Assembly: GCA_947624945.1 (NCBI GenBank)
Contig: CANQMJ010000110.1
Coordinates: 1-8,429 of the forward strand
From: an uncultured Clostridia bacterium
GTDB lineage: Bacteria; Bacillota; Clostridia; Oscillospirales; CAG-272
Reading direction: 5' to 3'
DNA length: 8,429 bases
Numbering within the stretch: the first letter of the stretch is position 1; each line of letters opens with the position of its first letter. The notes under the pieces are model-generated. The model had not been told where the DNA came from, did no database searches, and worked only from the letters and a program-made list of their open reading frames with translations. Shown one piece after another: positions 1-8,127 of this stretch. A program made the translations under genes and the position numbers.

Positions 1-794
1 GAAAAGATGTAGCCGTCGTCGCCTGCGGAGAGGCAGTCGGCTTTGTCGAGTCCGAGCGGGCGCATATAGCCGACCTCGACGACGTCGAACTCGACGCCGC
101 TCGACATCATTCGTATGCGTTCTCCGGCGCGCAGTGTCCCGTTCATCACGCGGACGTAGACGACGACGCCGAGATAGGCGTTGTAGTATGAGTCGAATAT
201 GAGGCACGACAGCGGCGCATCCTCGTCGCCCTCGGGCGCGGGTATGTCGTCGACGATCGCGCGCAGCACGTCTGGAATGTTCTGCCCCGTCTTTGCAGAG
301 ACGGCGGGACAGCCCTCGGCGGGGATGCCGATGACGTCCTCTATTTCGGCGCGCACACGGTCGACCTCCGCTGACGGGAGGTCTATTTTGTTGACGACGG
401 GCACGAGCTCGAGGTCTGCGTCGACGGCGAGATAAGCGTTCGCGAGCGTCTGCGCCTCGATGCCCTGCGTCGCGTCGACGACGAGCAGCGCGCCTTCGCA
501 CGCGTAGAGCGAACGCGACACCTCGTAGTTGAAGTCGACGTGGCCGGGAGTGTCGATAAGGTTGAACACATACCGCTCGCCGTCCTCGGCAACGTGCTCG
601 AGTCTGACGGCGCGCGCCTTTATCGTGATTCCGCGCTCGCGCTCGAGGTCCATGTCATCGAGGAGCTGCTCCTCCATCTCGCGGCGCTCGACGCCGTGCG
701 TCGCCTCGATTATGCGGTCGGCGAGCGTCGACTTGCCGTGGTCGATGTGGGCGATTATGGAAAAATTGCGTATTTTTTTCTGTCGGTCTGTCAT
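1..794 (-). CDS. lepA: Elongation factor 4 (LepA), N-terminal part, cut by window edge
   Basis: This is a ribosome-associated translational GTPase, the EF4/LepA family, linked to back-translocation and to translation or ribosome assembly under stress. Only the first 264 codons are in the window; the 3' end lies beyond base 1. All G-domain motifs are visible: G1 AHIDHGKST at residues 15-23, G2 RGIT at 54-57, G3 DTPGHVDF at 81-88, G4 NKID at 135-138 and G5 SAK at 166-168. Domain II begins near residue 190 (FDSYYNAYLGVVVYVRV), which is LepA-like rather than TypA- or EF-G-like. The start is the only in-frame one, and MTDRQKKIRNFSIIAHIDHGKS matches the family N-terminus. No Shine-Dalgarno lies directly upstream (see the leader entry). 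It follows the lipoprotein gene by 74 bp with no convincing promoter between, so it is probably cotranscribed with it. The full family length is about 600 residues. Confidence 0.96.
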   Translation of the reverse strand, partial: MTDRQKKIRNFSIIAHIDHGKSTLADRIIEATHGVERREMEEQLLDDMDLERERGITIKARAVRLEHVAEDGERYVFNLIDTPGHVDFNYEVSRSLYACEGALLVVDATQGIEAQTLANAYLAVDADLELVPVVNKIDLPSAEVDRVRAEIEDVIGIPAEGCPAVSAKTGQNIPDVLRAIVDDIPAPEGDEDAPLSCLIFDSYYNAYLGVVVYVRVMNGTLRAGERIRMMSSGVEFDVVEVGYMRPLGLDKADCLSAGDDGYIF

Positions 795-846
795 AGTGAT
801 CGTGCGGAGAGGGCCGTGACGGCGGCTTTTTCCGCATCCCCTTTTT
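795..846 (-). promoter_or_regulatory. lepA leader with start-proximal hairpin and displaced ribosome site
   Basis: The 10 bases before the lepA start contain nothing like a Shine-Dalgarno. On the minus strand a purine stretch AAAAAGGGG (846-838) is followed by an inverted repeat TGCGGA (836-831) / TCCGCA (808-803), which encloses a smaller stem GCCG-TCA-CGGC (823-813). Eight bases then separate the stem from the ATG. If the outer stem forms, the GGGG stretch sits about nine bases from the ATG in effective spacing, which is normal for a ribosome site. The sequences are seen directly; the function is inference. Confidence 0.4.
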
Positions 847-868
847 ATAGCTTTTTTGAGTTTCGAAA

Positions 869-1972
869 TCAGATATACGGCGACTCGACGGCGTCCTTTA
901 TGCTGTGGCGGGCGACCGCCTCATCGTTGACGACGGCGTCCTTTGCGTATTCGCCGACCATCACGGCGAACAGATACGAGTGAAGCTCGTCGTCGAAGCC
1001 GTCGAAGAAATCTTCGTTCGTGTCGTAGCTCCACGGCGTGCCCTCGATCGGCAGACGTTTGATGAAGTGTACGCCGTTTGAGGTCTGGAGCTTTCTTATC
1101 TCACCGACATTCATTTCAAACGACGTGTCGACGATCTCCTTTATGTACGGCGTCGTCGGCAAGAGGTAATAGCCGTCGGCGTAGAGGTGATCCTCGGAGT
1201 AATCGAGCCACAGCTCGTGGAAATCCTCGTTGTCCGCGATGCCGTCCTCGATAGTCTTTATTTTTTCATTTGCCGCTGTTATTTCATCGTCGCTTAGCGG
1301 GACCTCTATGCCGTAGCCGTCCTCGTCGTAGATGTATTCGCCGTTTTCGTCGGTCTCGTATGTGAAGACGTTGTTGACGTAGATGTGCTCGATGTGGGCG
1401 TAGTTATCCTGCACGTACCGGAGCTTGTCGCTGTCGGGTACTTCGATCGCGCCCGACGGGCCGTACAGGTACTCGTACATGTAGTCCTGCTTTTCGTCGA
1501 GGACGTAGACGTCGTATAGCACGTCGCGGTCGATGCCGAGCGAGCGGAGATGATCGTTGAACGCGTCCTCGTCGCCGTCGAATTCGTTGATGATTATGTC
1601 GTCGATGTTGTTGTTGACGCGCTTTTTCATGTCGTTTGTGAACTGCCTGTCCATGTAGTCGAACATCCACGCTGCGGCGGCGTATTTTTTGACGTTTTCA
1701 AGTGCGACGGCGTTGAAGTATTCCTCCATCGTCATGCCGTCGTCGCGCACCGTCGACCAGAACGAATCCGTGTCGGCGGCGCCGCTGCCTTCGTATGCTG
1801 CGAGGAATGAGCGCTTGTAGCTCGACATGAAAAACGTATACATCGCCTCGTCGACCTCGACGTTGCCGACGCTGACGACGACGTCGCCTCTGTCGGCGCA
1901 CGAGACGAGCGCGGGCAGCGTCAGCGCCAGTATGAGCGCGAGCGCGGCGGCGGACAACAGTTTTCTGTTCAT
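869..1972 (-). CDS. Exported lipoprotein, SurA/PrsA-like with degenerate parvulin domain
   Basis: This is a 367-residue predicted lipoprotein. It has a short basic start (MNRK), a hydrophobic stretch at residues 5-23 and a lipobox LVSC with the lipidated Cys at 25. The region at about 30-190 is helix-rich, like the chaperone part of SurA/PrsA proteins. Residues 194-307 resemble a parvulin (PpiC) domain: AHIEHIYVN, then FHELWLDYSEDHLYADGYYLLP (251-272), then VGEIRKLQTSNGVHFIKRL (289-307). The fit is loose, and an acidic, tyrosine-rich insert (about 203-230) splits the domain, so isomerase activity is uncertain. The role is probably folding of secreted proteins on the outer face of the membrane. 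Its ATG overlaps the mfd stop (ATGA, 1969-1972), and AAAGGAG lies upstream within the mfd end, so translation is likely coupled. A prsA-type gene after mfd is a common clostridial order. The protein is strongly acidic overall. Confidence 0.82.
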   Translation of the reverse strand: MNRKLLSAAALALILALTLPALVSCADRGDVVVSVGNVEVDEAMYTFFMSSYKRSFLAAYEGSGAADTDSFWSTVRDDGMTMEEYFNAVALENVKKYAAAAWMFDYMDRQFTNDMKKRVNNNIDDIIINEFDGDEDAFNDHLRSLGIDRDVLYDVYVLDEKQDYMYEYLYGPSGAIEVPDSDKLRYVQDNYAHIEHIYVNNVFTYETDENGEYIYDEDGYGIEVPLSDDEITAANEKIKTIEDGIADNEDFHELWLDYSEDHLYADGYYLLPTTPYIKEIVDTSFEMNVGEIRKLQTSNGVHFIKRLPIEGTPWSYDTNEDFFDGFDDELHSYLFAVMVGEYAKDAVVNDEAVARHSIKDAVESPYI

Positions 1973-4900
1973 AGCTCTTTTTCTCCTTTCAGCTCCGCGT
2001 ACTTGCGGACGATGACCTCGGACGCGGTGACGGGCTTTGCCTTTCCGATGCTCACGATGAGGTACGGCGTCGACGACGGGACGGCGCGCAGTTTTATGCC
2101 GAGCGTGCGCGCGTAGTCGGCGAGCTGTGCCCAGATGTTGAAGTCGGCGTCGTTGACCTTTATCTCGATGCCGGCGTCGCGCTGCTCGACGGACTTTATT
2201 CCGACGCGGCGTCCGATGCCGCGTATCAGCGCTATTTTAAGTAGATTCATCGCCGGAGTCGGAACGTCGCCGAAGCGGTCGATGAGCTCGTCGCAAATAT
2301 CGTTCATGTCGGCGGTGTTCTCGATGCGGGCGATCTTTTTGTACATCTCCATTCTGTGCGTGCCGCTCTTTACGTATTCGGGCGGCAAAAACGCGTCGAT
2401 CTTGATGTCGACGGTGCAGTCGGGCGGAGCTTCTGCGGCGGGCTTGCCCTGTTCCTCGAGTACTGCTTCCTCAAGTATTTTTATATACATGTCGTAGCCG
2501 ACGGCGTCGAGGTGGCCGTGCTGCTGTGCGCCGAGGAGGCTGCCCGTGCCGCGTATCTCCATGTCGCGCAGTGCGACGCGGAAGCCCGCGCCGAACTCGG
2601 TGTACTCGCGTATCGCCTCGAGGCGCTTCGTGCTTATCTCAGAGAGCGCTTTGCCGCGCCTGTACGTGAAGTACGCGTATGCGCGTCTGCCCGATCTGCC
2701 GACGCGTCCGCGTATCTGATGTAGCTGCGCGAGTCCGAGCCTGTCGGCGTCCTCGATTATGAGCGTGTTTGCGTTCGGCACGTCGACGCCCGTTTCGATT
2801 ATGGTCGTGCATACGAGCACGTCGATCTCGCCGTCGAGAAGCGACTGCCATATCGCTTCGAGCTGCTCGCGCTCCATTCTGCCGTGCGCGACTGTGACGT
2901 TTGCGTCGGGGAATGCTTTTTGCACGCGAGCCGCCGTGAGATGTATGCTCTCGACGCGGTTGTAGAGGTAGAACACCTGACCGCCGCGCCGCAGCTCGCG
3001 CCTAATCGCTTCGTTTATCATGACGTCGTCGTGCTCGAGCACGTATGTCTGAACGGGCAGTCTGTTTCCGGGCGATTCGTCGAGGATGGACATATCCTTG
3101 ATGCCGTTCATCGCCATGTTGAGCGTGCGCGGTATCGGCGTCGCCGTCAGTGTCAGGATGTCGACGCCGATAGCCATTTCCTTGAGCTTTTCCTTCTGCG
3201 CGACGCCGAAGCGCTGTTCCTCGTCGATGACGAGCAGTCCGAGGTCGCGGAATTTGATGTCCTGCGAGATTATGCGGTGAGTGCCGACTATCAGATCTAT
3301 CTCGCCGCGCCGCAGACGGCGCAGTATCTCCGCCTGCTGCTCCTTCGTGCGGAAGCGGGACAGCATCTCGACCGTTATCGGATACGGGCGCATGCGCGCC
3401 GTCGCTGTGTTGTAGTGCTGGAGTGCGAGGATCGTGGTGGGAACGAGGAATGCGACCTGCTTGCCTGCGAGTATCGCCTTGAATGCGGCGCGCAGCGCGA
3501 CCTCTGTTTTGCCGTAGCCGACGTCGCCGCAGAGCAGGCGGTCCATCGGGTACGGCTTTTCCATGTCGCGCTTTATGTCTTCGACTGCGGCGAGCTGTGC
3601 ATCCGTCTCGTCGTATTCGAACGATTCCTCGAATCCGCGCTGGTAGTCGTCGTCGGCGGGGAAGGCAAATCCGGGCGCGCGTTTCCGCGCCGCGTAGAGC
3701 TGTATGAGCTCCTTCGCCATGCTCTTTGCCGCCGATTTTGCACGCGACTTCGCCTTTATCCAGTCGGCGCCGCCCATCTTCGACAGCTTGACGGCGCCCG
3801 TGCCGTCGTCCTCGCCGTGTGCGCCGATGTACTTCGACACCATGTCGAGCTGGTCGGTGGGGAGGTAGAGCAGGTCGGTGCCCGCGTAGCGTATCTTTAC
3901 GTAGTCGCGTGCGACGCCGTCGACGACGAGGTTTTCGAGCCCCATATATTGTCCGATGCCGTACGCGGCATGTACGACGTAGTCGCCGACCTTGAGGTCG
4001 CCGTAGGAGAGTATCTTTTGCGTGTTTGACTCGCGCCGTCTGTCGCGGACGCGGCGTTTACGCACAGTCTCGTGCTCCTGCGTGAACGACAAAAGCGTGA
4101 ATCGCTGCGTCGGAAGTTCGTAGCCTTCGGTGTCGTAACCCCAGCTCACGTATGCTATGCCGGGCTTCATCTCCGACGGCGATATGGACTCGACTTTGAC
4201 GGCGGTCAGCCCTTCGTCGTTTATCGCTGATGCGGTAAGCTGTGCCGACGCCTCTGACGCGCACAATACGCCGATGCGGTAACTGCCGCGCATCGCGGTC
4301 ACGATGTCTTCGACGAGGAGCTGCATATTGCCGTTGTAGGCGACGCCGCGTCTCGATGAAAAGCCGAATACGCCCGCGACCTTGCGTCCTGACAGTCCGG
4401 CGGACGAAAACGCGTTTACGATGATGTGGGCGTTTTTGTCAGTATAGAGGTCGAGTCTGTCGCCGCGGTGCGAGTAAACGGCCGCCTGCGGCGATATCGC
4501 GCCTTCCTCGAGCAGCGTCTTTACCTCCTCGTCGAGTATCGAAAGATATCCGTCGAGGCGCGATTTTACGTTGTTGTTTTCGACTGTTATGACGGCGCGC
4601 CTGCCGCCCGTGTAGTCGAGAAGGCACGTTTTGTCGGGCGAGATATAGGAGATGTATTTGTCGGCAAACATCATCGGCAGTCCCGCCTCGGCACATTCAG
4701 CCTCGCCTCGCAGCACTGTGCGCACGTTTTCGCTTTTTGCTTTTGCGGCAAGCTTGCGCGCCGCGTCCGCGATCGCGGCTCTCTCGTCGGGACCCGCGTG
4801 AAATTCGCGTGCGGGCAAAATTACGGACGAGTCGACATGCTCCGCCATGCGCTGAGTCTCGATGTCGAACGAGCAGAGACGGTTTATCTCGTCGCCGAAA

Positions 4901-5505
4901 AATTCTATTCTGAGCGGCGCGTCGTATGCGGGCGGGTAGATGTCGACGATGTCGCCGCGCACCGAATACTGACCCGTGCCCTCTACCATGTCGACGCGGG
5001 AATAGCCCGCATCTGCAAAGCGGCGCGACAGCTCGTCCTCGCGTATCTCGTCGCCGACGTTGAGCGTCACCGTGCGCGATGACAGCGCCTCGGGCGAGAT
5101 AGTGTATCCGAGCGCGGCGTCCGGAGTCGTGATAACGACGTCGGCGCGGCCGTTCTGTATCTGTGAAAGCACCGAGAGCCTCTCGTGCTCTGTGTCACGG
5201 GAGGCGGTTATGTTGTGGAATATGAGCTCGCGCTGCGGGAAATAGACGGCGCGTCGTCCGACCGAGCATAAAAACGACGCGATGCGCCGTCCCTCAGGCT
5301 CGTCGGCGACGAGCATCAAAGTTGCCTTACCCGAGTACGCGAACGCGTCGTCGGTGACGGCGTCGTAGAACGCGTACGAGGCGCCCGTACATAGTCCCGA
5401 TACGAGCATCGGCTTCGGCGACGCGGACGAAAGCTGCTCTTTGAGCGCTGCGGTCAGCGATGAATAGTCGCGCTCGCCGCGGATCGGTTCTGTCAAAAAC
5501 TTCAT
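1969..5505 (-). CDS. mfd: Transcription-repair coupling factor Mfd
   Basis: Mfd is an ATP-driven DNA translocase. It pushes or removes RNA polymerase stalled at lesions and recruits UvrA, starting transcription-coupled nucleotide excision repair. The protein is 1178 residues, normal for the family, and appears intact. The UvrB-homology region covers about 1-350, including the UvrA-contact segment GYSRVDMVEGTGQYSVRGD (167-185). The RNA polymerase interaction domain (CarD-like) begins at YGDLKVGDYVVH (501-512) and runs to about 565. The RecG-like motor follows: Walker A GDVGYGKT (660-667), GTHRI (741-745), DEEQ (761-764), TATPIPR (787-793), AHGRM (873-877), ETGVDVPNAN (904-913) and motif VI QIRGRVGR (930-937), then the translocation segment ending GSLLGAQQHGHLDAVGYDMY (988-1007). 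The C-terminal autoinhibitory domain is at about 1030-1178. The start MKFLTEPI fits relatives and there is no in-frame alternative upstream, but no Shine-Dalgarno precedes it. It lies 33 bp after pth and overlaps the lipoprotein start by 4 bp. Confidence 0.98.
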   Translation of the reverse strand: MKFLTEPIRGERDYSSLTAALKEQLSSASPKPMLVSGLCTGASYAFYDAVTDDAFAYSGKATLMLVADEPEGRRIASFLCSVGRRAVYFPQRELIFHNITASRDTEHERLSVLSQIQNGRADVVITTPDAALGYTISPEALSSRTVTLNVGDEIREDELSRRFADAGYSRVDMVEGTGQYSVRGDIVDIYPPAYDAPLRIEFFGDEINRLCSFDIETQRMAEHVDSSVILPAREFHAGPDERAAIADAARKLAAKAKSENVRTVLRGEAECAEAGLPMMFADKYISYISPDKTCLLDYTGGRRAVITVENNNVKSRLDGYLSILDEEVKTLLEEGAISPQAAVYSHRGDRLDLYTDKNAHIIVNAFSSAGLSGRKVAGVFGFSSRRGVAYNGNMQLLVEDIVTAMRGSYRIGVLCASEASAQLTASAINDEGLTAVKVESISPSEMKPGIAYVSWGYDTEGYELPTQRFTLLSFTQEHETVRKRRVRDRRRESNTQKILSYGDLKVGDYVVHAAYGIGQYMGLENLVVDGVARDYVKIRYAGTDLLYLPTDQLDMVSKYIGAHGEDDGTGAVKLSKMGGADWIKAKSRAKSAAKSMAKELIQLYAARKRAPGFAFPADDDYQRGFEESFEYDETDAQLAAVEDIKRDMEKPYPMDRLLCGDVGYGKTEVALRAAFKAILAGKQVAFLVPTTILALQHYNTATARMRPYPITVEMLSRFRTKEQQAEILRRLRRGEIDLIVGTHRIISQDIKFRDLGLLVIDEEQRFGVAQKEKLKEMAIGVDILTLTATPIPRTLNMAMNGIKDMSILDESPGNRLPVQTYVLEHDDVMINEAIRRELRRGGQVFYLYNRVESIHLTAARVQKAFPDANVTVAHGRMEREQLEAIWQSLLDGEIDVLVCTTIIETGVDVPNANTLIIEDADRLGLAQLHQIRGRVGRSGRRAYAYFTYRRGKALSEISTKRLEAIREYTEFGAGFRVALRDMEIRGTGSLLGAQQHGHLDAVGYDMYIKILEEAVLEEQGKPAAEAPPDCTVDIKIDAFLPPEYVKSGTHRMEMYKKIARIENTADMNDICDELIDRFGDVPTPAMNLLKIALIRGIGRRVGIKSVEQRDAGIEIKVNDADFNIWAQLADYARTLGIKLRAVPSSTPYLIVSIGKAKPVTASEVIVRKYAELKGEKEL
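1983..1990 (-). promoter_or_regulatory. Ribosome binding site of the lipoprotein gene
   Basis: On the minus strand GAAAGGAG lies about ten bases before the ATG at 1972, inside the last codons of mfd. It confirms this ATG and allows reinitiation by ribosomes finishing mfd. Confidence 0.75.
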
Positions 5506-5528
5506 TTGGACAAATCTATATAAATCAT
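5502..5528 (-). other. Possible 8-codon ORF overlapping the mfd start
   Basis: Between pth and mfd an ATG (5528-5526) opens the frame MIYIDLSK. Its TGA stop overlaps the mfd ATG (ATGA arrangement), which could feed ribosomes into mfd. It has no visible Shine-Dalgarno of its own and may be chance. Confidence 0.15.
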
Positions 5529-5538
5529 TTTCGTATTA

Positions 5539-6171
5539 TCAGCCGTTATATTTGCTCTGCGCGGCGGTGATGTCGCCGCCGACGATGAGCGGTACCGCGT
5601 CGCAGGCGCGTCCGAACGCGGCGAACATCTTTTCTTTATCATCGTCGCCGAATGTTCCCGTCACCCAGTCGGCGAGGTCCCATTCCGGCGACGGCTTTTC
5701 GCCGACGCCGAGTTTTATGCGCGGGAAATTGTCCGAGCCCAAGTGCTCGATTATGCTTTTGAGTCCGTTGTGGCCTCCGGCGCTTCCTTTTGCGCGTATC
5801 CTCACGACGCCGACGGGAAGGCTTATGTCGTCGCATATGACGAGCACGCGTTCGGGCGGTATCTTATAAAAGTTAGCCGCCTCGCCGACAGCCTCGCCGG
5901 AGAGATTCATGTACGTCTGCGGCTTCAATATGAGCGCGCGAGTCGTGCCGAATACGTATTCGCCCGTGAGCGAGCGGAAGCGCGAGCGCTTGACATCGAA
6001 GCCGAGCTTTTGCGACATGTAGTCGACGGTGAGAAATCCCGCGTTGTGACGAGTGAACGTGTATTTCTGTCCCGGGTTGCCGAGTCCCGCGACGATGAAG
6101 CTGACGGGGGAGGCGGCTGTCGAGGCGCGTTCCTTTTCGATTTTGCGGAACAGGTCAAAAATATCGGTCAT
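5539..6171 (-). CDS. pth: Peptidyl-tRNA hydrolase (Pth)
   Basis: Pth cleaves the ester bond of peptidyl-tRNAs that have dropped off ribosomes, recycling the tRNA in the cytosol. With this start the protein has 210 residues. The family's active-site residues are all present: Asn32 in GLGNPG (29-34), His42 in TRHNAGF (40-46), Asn89 in KPQTYMNLSG, Asp114 in VICDDISLP and Asn135 in GGHNGLKS. They correspond to E. coli Asn10, His20, Asn68, Asp93 and Asn114. About 22 residues (MTDIFDLFRKIEKE and on) precede the usual N-terminus; I recall similar extensions in clostridial homologues. I chose this ATG because GGAG lies 8 bases upstream. The ATG at 6198, which would add 9 residues, has no ribosome site and sits at the predicted transcription start. 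It is first in the unit with mfd, the lipoprotein gene and probably lepA. Confidence 0.95.
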   Translation of the reverse strand: MTDIFDLFRKIEKERASTAASPVSFIVAGLGNPGQKYTFTRHNAGFLTVDYMSQKLGFDVKRSRFRSLTGEYVFGTTRALILKPQTYMNLSGEAVGEAANFYKIPPERVLVICDDISLPVGVVRIRAKGSAGGHNGLKSIIEHLGSDNFPRIKLGVGEKPSPEWDLADWVTGTFGDDDKEKMFAAFGRACDAVPLIVGGDITAAQSKYNG

Positions 6172-6179
6172 GATCGTCG

Positions 6180-6183
6180 CTCC
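6180..6183 (-). promoter_or_regulatory. Ribosome binding site deciding the pth start
   Basis: GGAG on the minus strand is 8 bases upstream of the ATG at 6171. Nothing comparable lies before the longer alternative at 6198, so the shorter start is preferred. Confidence 0.7.
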
Positions 6184-6205
6184 GGTCGATTTTTTCATTC
6201 GTATT

Positions 6206-6234
6206 ATTATATATCAAACCGCGCGGATTTACAA
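6206..6234 (-). promoter_or_regulatory. Sigma-A type promoter of the pth-mfd unit
   Basis: On the minus strand: -35 TTGTAA (6234-6229, 4 of 6 consensus bases), a 17-base spacer and -10 TATAAT (6211-6206, full match). Transcription should start near 6199, leaving a leader of about 27 bases to the preferred pth ATG. It probably drives pth, mfd, the lipoprotein gene and perhaps lepA. Confidence 0.7.
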
Positions 6235-6265
6235 GCGTTTATTTTGAGCGGGGAGAAGATATATT

Positions 6266-6316
6266 ATGTCTTTGAGGGAATGGTGGGAGTCTGTTCTGAT
6301 GCAGAATAAAAAATAA
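6266..6316 (+). CDS. Possible 16-residue ORF in the pth-pyrG gap
   Basis: This short plus-strand frame reads MSLREWWESVLMQNKK and ends at TAA. GGGGAG lies about ten bases upstream of the ATG, at the long end of normal ribosome-site spacing. I do not recognise the peptide. It carries a Trp pair and has no membrane segment. I see no convincing promoter just upstream. It could be a tiny expressed peptide, the remnant of a lost gene, or chance. Confidence 0.2.
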   Translation: MSLREWWESVLMQNKK

Positions 6317-6339
6317 TCGAAAAATATTGTGAAAATTAC

Positions 6340-6368
6340 TTGACAAATCACATAATTTGTGGTATAAT
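6340..6368 (+). promoter_or_regulatory. Consensus extended -10 promoter, plus strand
   Basis: TTGACA (6340-6345), a 17-base spacer and TATAAT (6363-6368) match the sigma-A consensus at all twelve bases. TG sits at the extended -10 position (6360-6361). The start would be near 6375. No annotated gene lies downstream on this strand: transcription would run into the 3' end of pyrG from the opposite side. A promoter of this quality suggests a real transcript, probably a small RNA. Confidence 0.75.
6343..6360. promoter_or_regulatory. Operator-like inverted repeat inside the plus-strand promoter
   Basis: ACAAAT (6343-6348) and ATTTGT (6355-6360) form a perfect 6-bp inverted repeat with a 6-base centre. 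It spans the end of the -35 box and the spacer. A dimeric repressor bound here would block the promoter. The repeat is seen directly; the regulator is unknown and AT-rich chance is possible. Confidence 0.3.
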
Positions 6369-6374
6369 ATAGCC

Positions 6375-6456
6375 GATAGAACAGATACGGCAGAGGTTTT
6401 TTGAAAGACGTTAAAGGCGGCGGGGAGCGTCTTTCAGGGAGCTTCCCGCCGTCTTT
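6375..6456 (+). ncRNA. Candidate small structured RNA facing pyrG
   Basis: Downstream of the consensus plus-strand promoter, the RNA could fold in two competing ways. Fold A pairs 6402-6410 with 6428-6436 (9 bp). Fold B pairs 6413-6428 with 6441-6456: 16 continuous pairs, two of them G-U, with a 12-base loop. The left arm of B lies in the loop of A, so they exclude each other or form a pseudoknot. No clear U-tract follows, so the 3' end is uncertain and may extend into antisense of pyrG, whose stop is at 6468. I recognise no known RNA family. The G-U pairs favour plus-strand RNA over the complement. Confidence 0.35.
6413..6456 (-). terminator. Probable pyrG terminator hairpin (imperfect)
   Basis: Read on the minus strand, this hairpin begins 11 bases after the pyrG stop. 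It has a GC-rich core of seven pairs (CGGCGGG / CCCGCCG), two A-C mismatches and a 12-base loop, and is followed by CTTTAACGTCTTTC, only a weak U-rich tail. It is the sole terminator-like structure between pyrG and pth. The same DNA folds better as plus-strand RNA, so the assignment is shared or uncertain. Confidence 0.4.
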
Positions 6457-6467
6457 GCGAAACTATT

Positions 6468-8060
<1,593 letters not shown>

Positions 8061-8068
8061 AATAATCG

Positions 8069-8074
8069 CCTCTT
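8069..8074 (-). promoter_or_regulatory. Ribosome binding site of pyrG
   Basis: AAGAGG on the minus strand ends 8 bases before the ATG at 8060, confirming the start. Confidence 0.75.
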
Positions 8075-8094
8075 GTAATAATTTCGGTTTTCAC

Positions 8095-8110
8095 GCGCGG
8101 TACGGCGCGC
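8095..8110 (-). other. Small GC hairpin in the pyrG leader
   Basis: GCGCG and CGCGC arms (5 bp, 6-base loop) lie in the predicted leader just after a run of seven Ts. The T-run precedes the stem, so this is not an intrinsic terminator. It might stabilise the 5' end or cause pausing; function unknown. Confidence 0.35.
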
Positions 8111-8127
8111 AAAAAAATAACAGAGAC

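Noticed and set aside
1..794. TypA/BipA or EF-G as identity of the left-edge GTPase
   Set aside because: The N-terminus IRNFSIIAHIDHGKSTLADR and the FDSYYNAYLGVVVYVRV / MMSSGVEFDVVEVG domain II segment fit LepA better.
655..837. Minus-strand frame MRKKPPSRPSPHDHYD overlapping the lepA start
   Set aside because: It is out of frame with lepA, rich in Arg and Pro as shifted GC-rich frames are, and the purine stretch abuts its ATG with no spacing.
847..868. Separate lepA promoter with TATAAA near 843-848
   Set aside because: A -10-like TATAAA exists on the minus strand, but no -35-like hexamer stands at 16-18 bases.
540..983. Plus-strand frame of 147 codons over the lepA start and lipoprotein end
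   Set aside because: It is antisense to two supported genes, and its sequence resembles no family I know.
2884..4029. Long plus-strand frame of 381 codons opposite mfd
   Set aside because: It is antisense to the helicase region of an intact Mfd. GC-rich codon use removes antisense stops, the protein has no recognisable motif, and no ribosome site was seen.
6375..6456. Known riboswitch or housekeeping RNA (preQ1, fluoride, 6S, SRP)
   Set aside because: The conserved sequence cores of these families were not found and the length does not fit 6S or SRP.
8061..8121. B. subtilis-type pyrG attenuator in the leader
   Set aside because: There is no terminator stem followed by a U-run; the only hairpin comes after the T-run and is only 5 bp.
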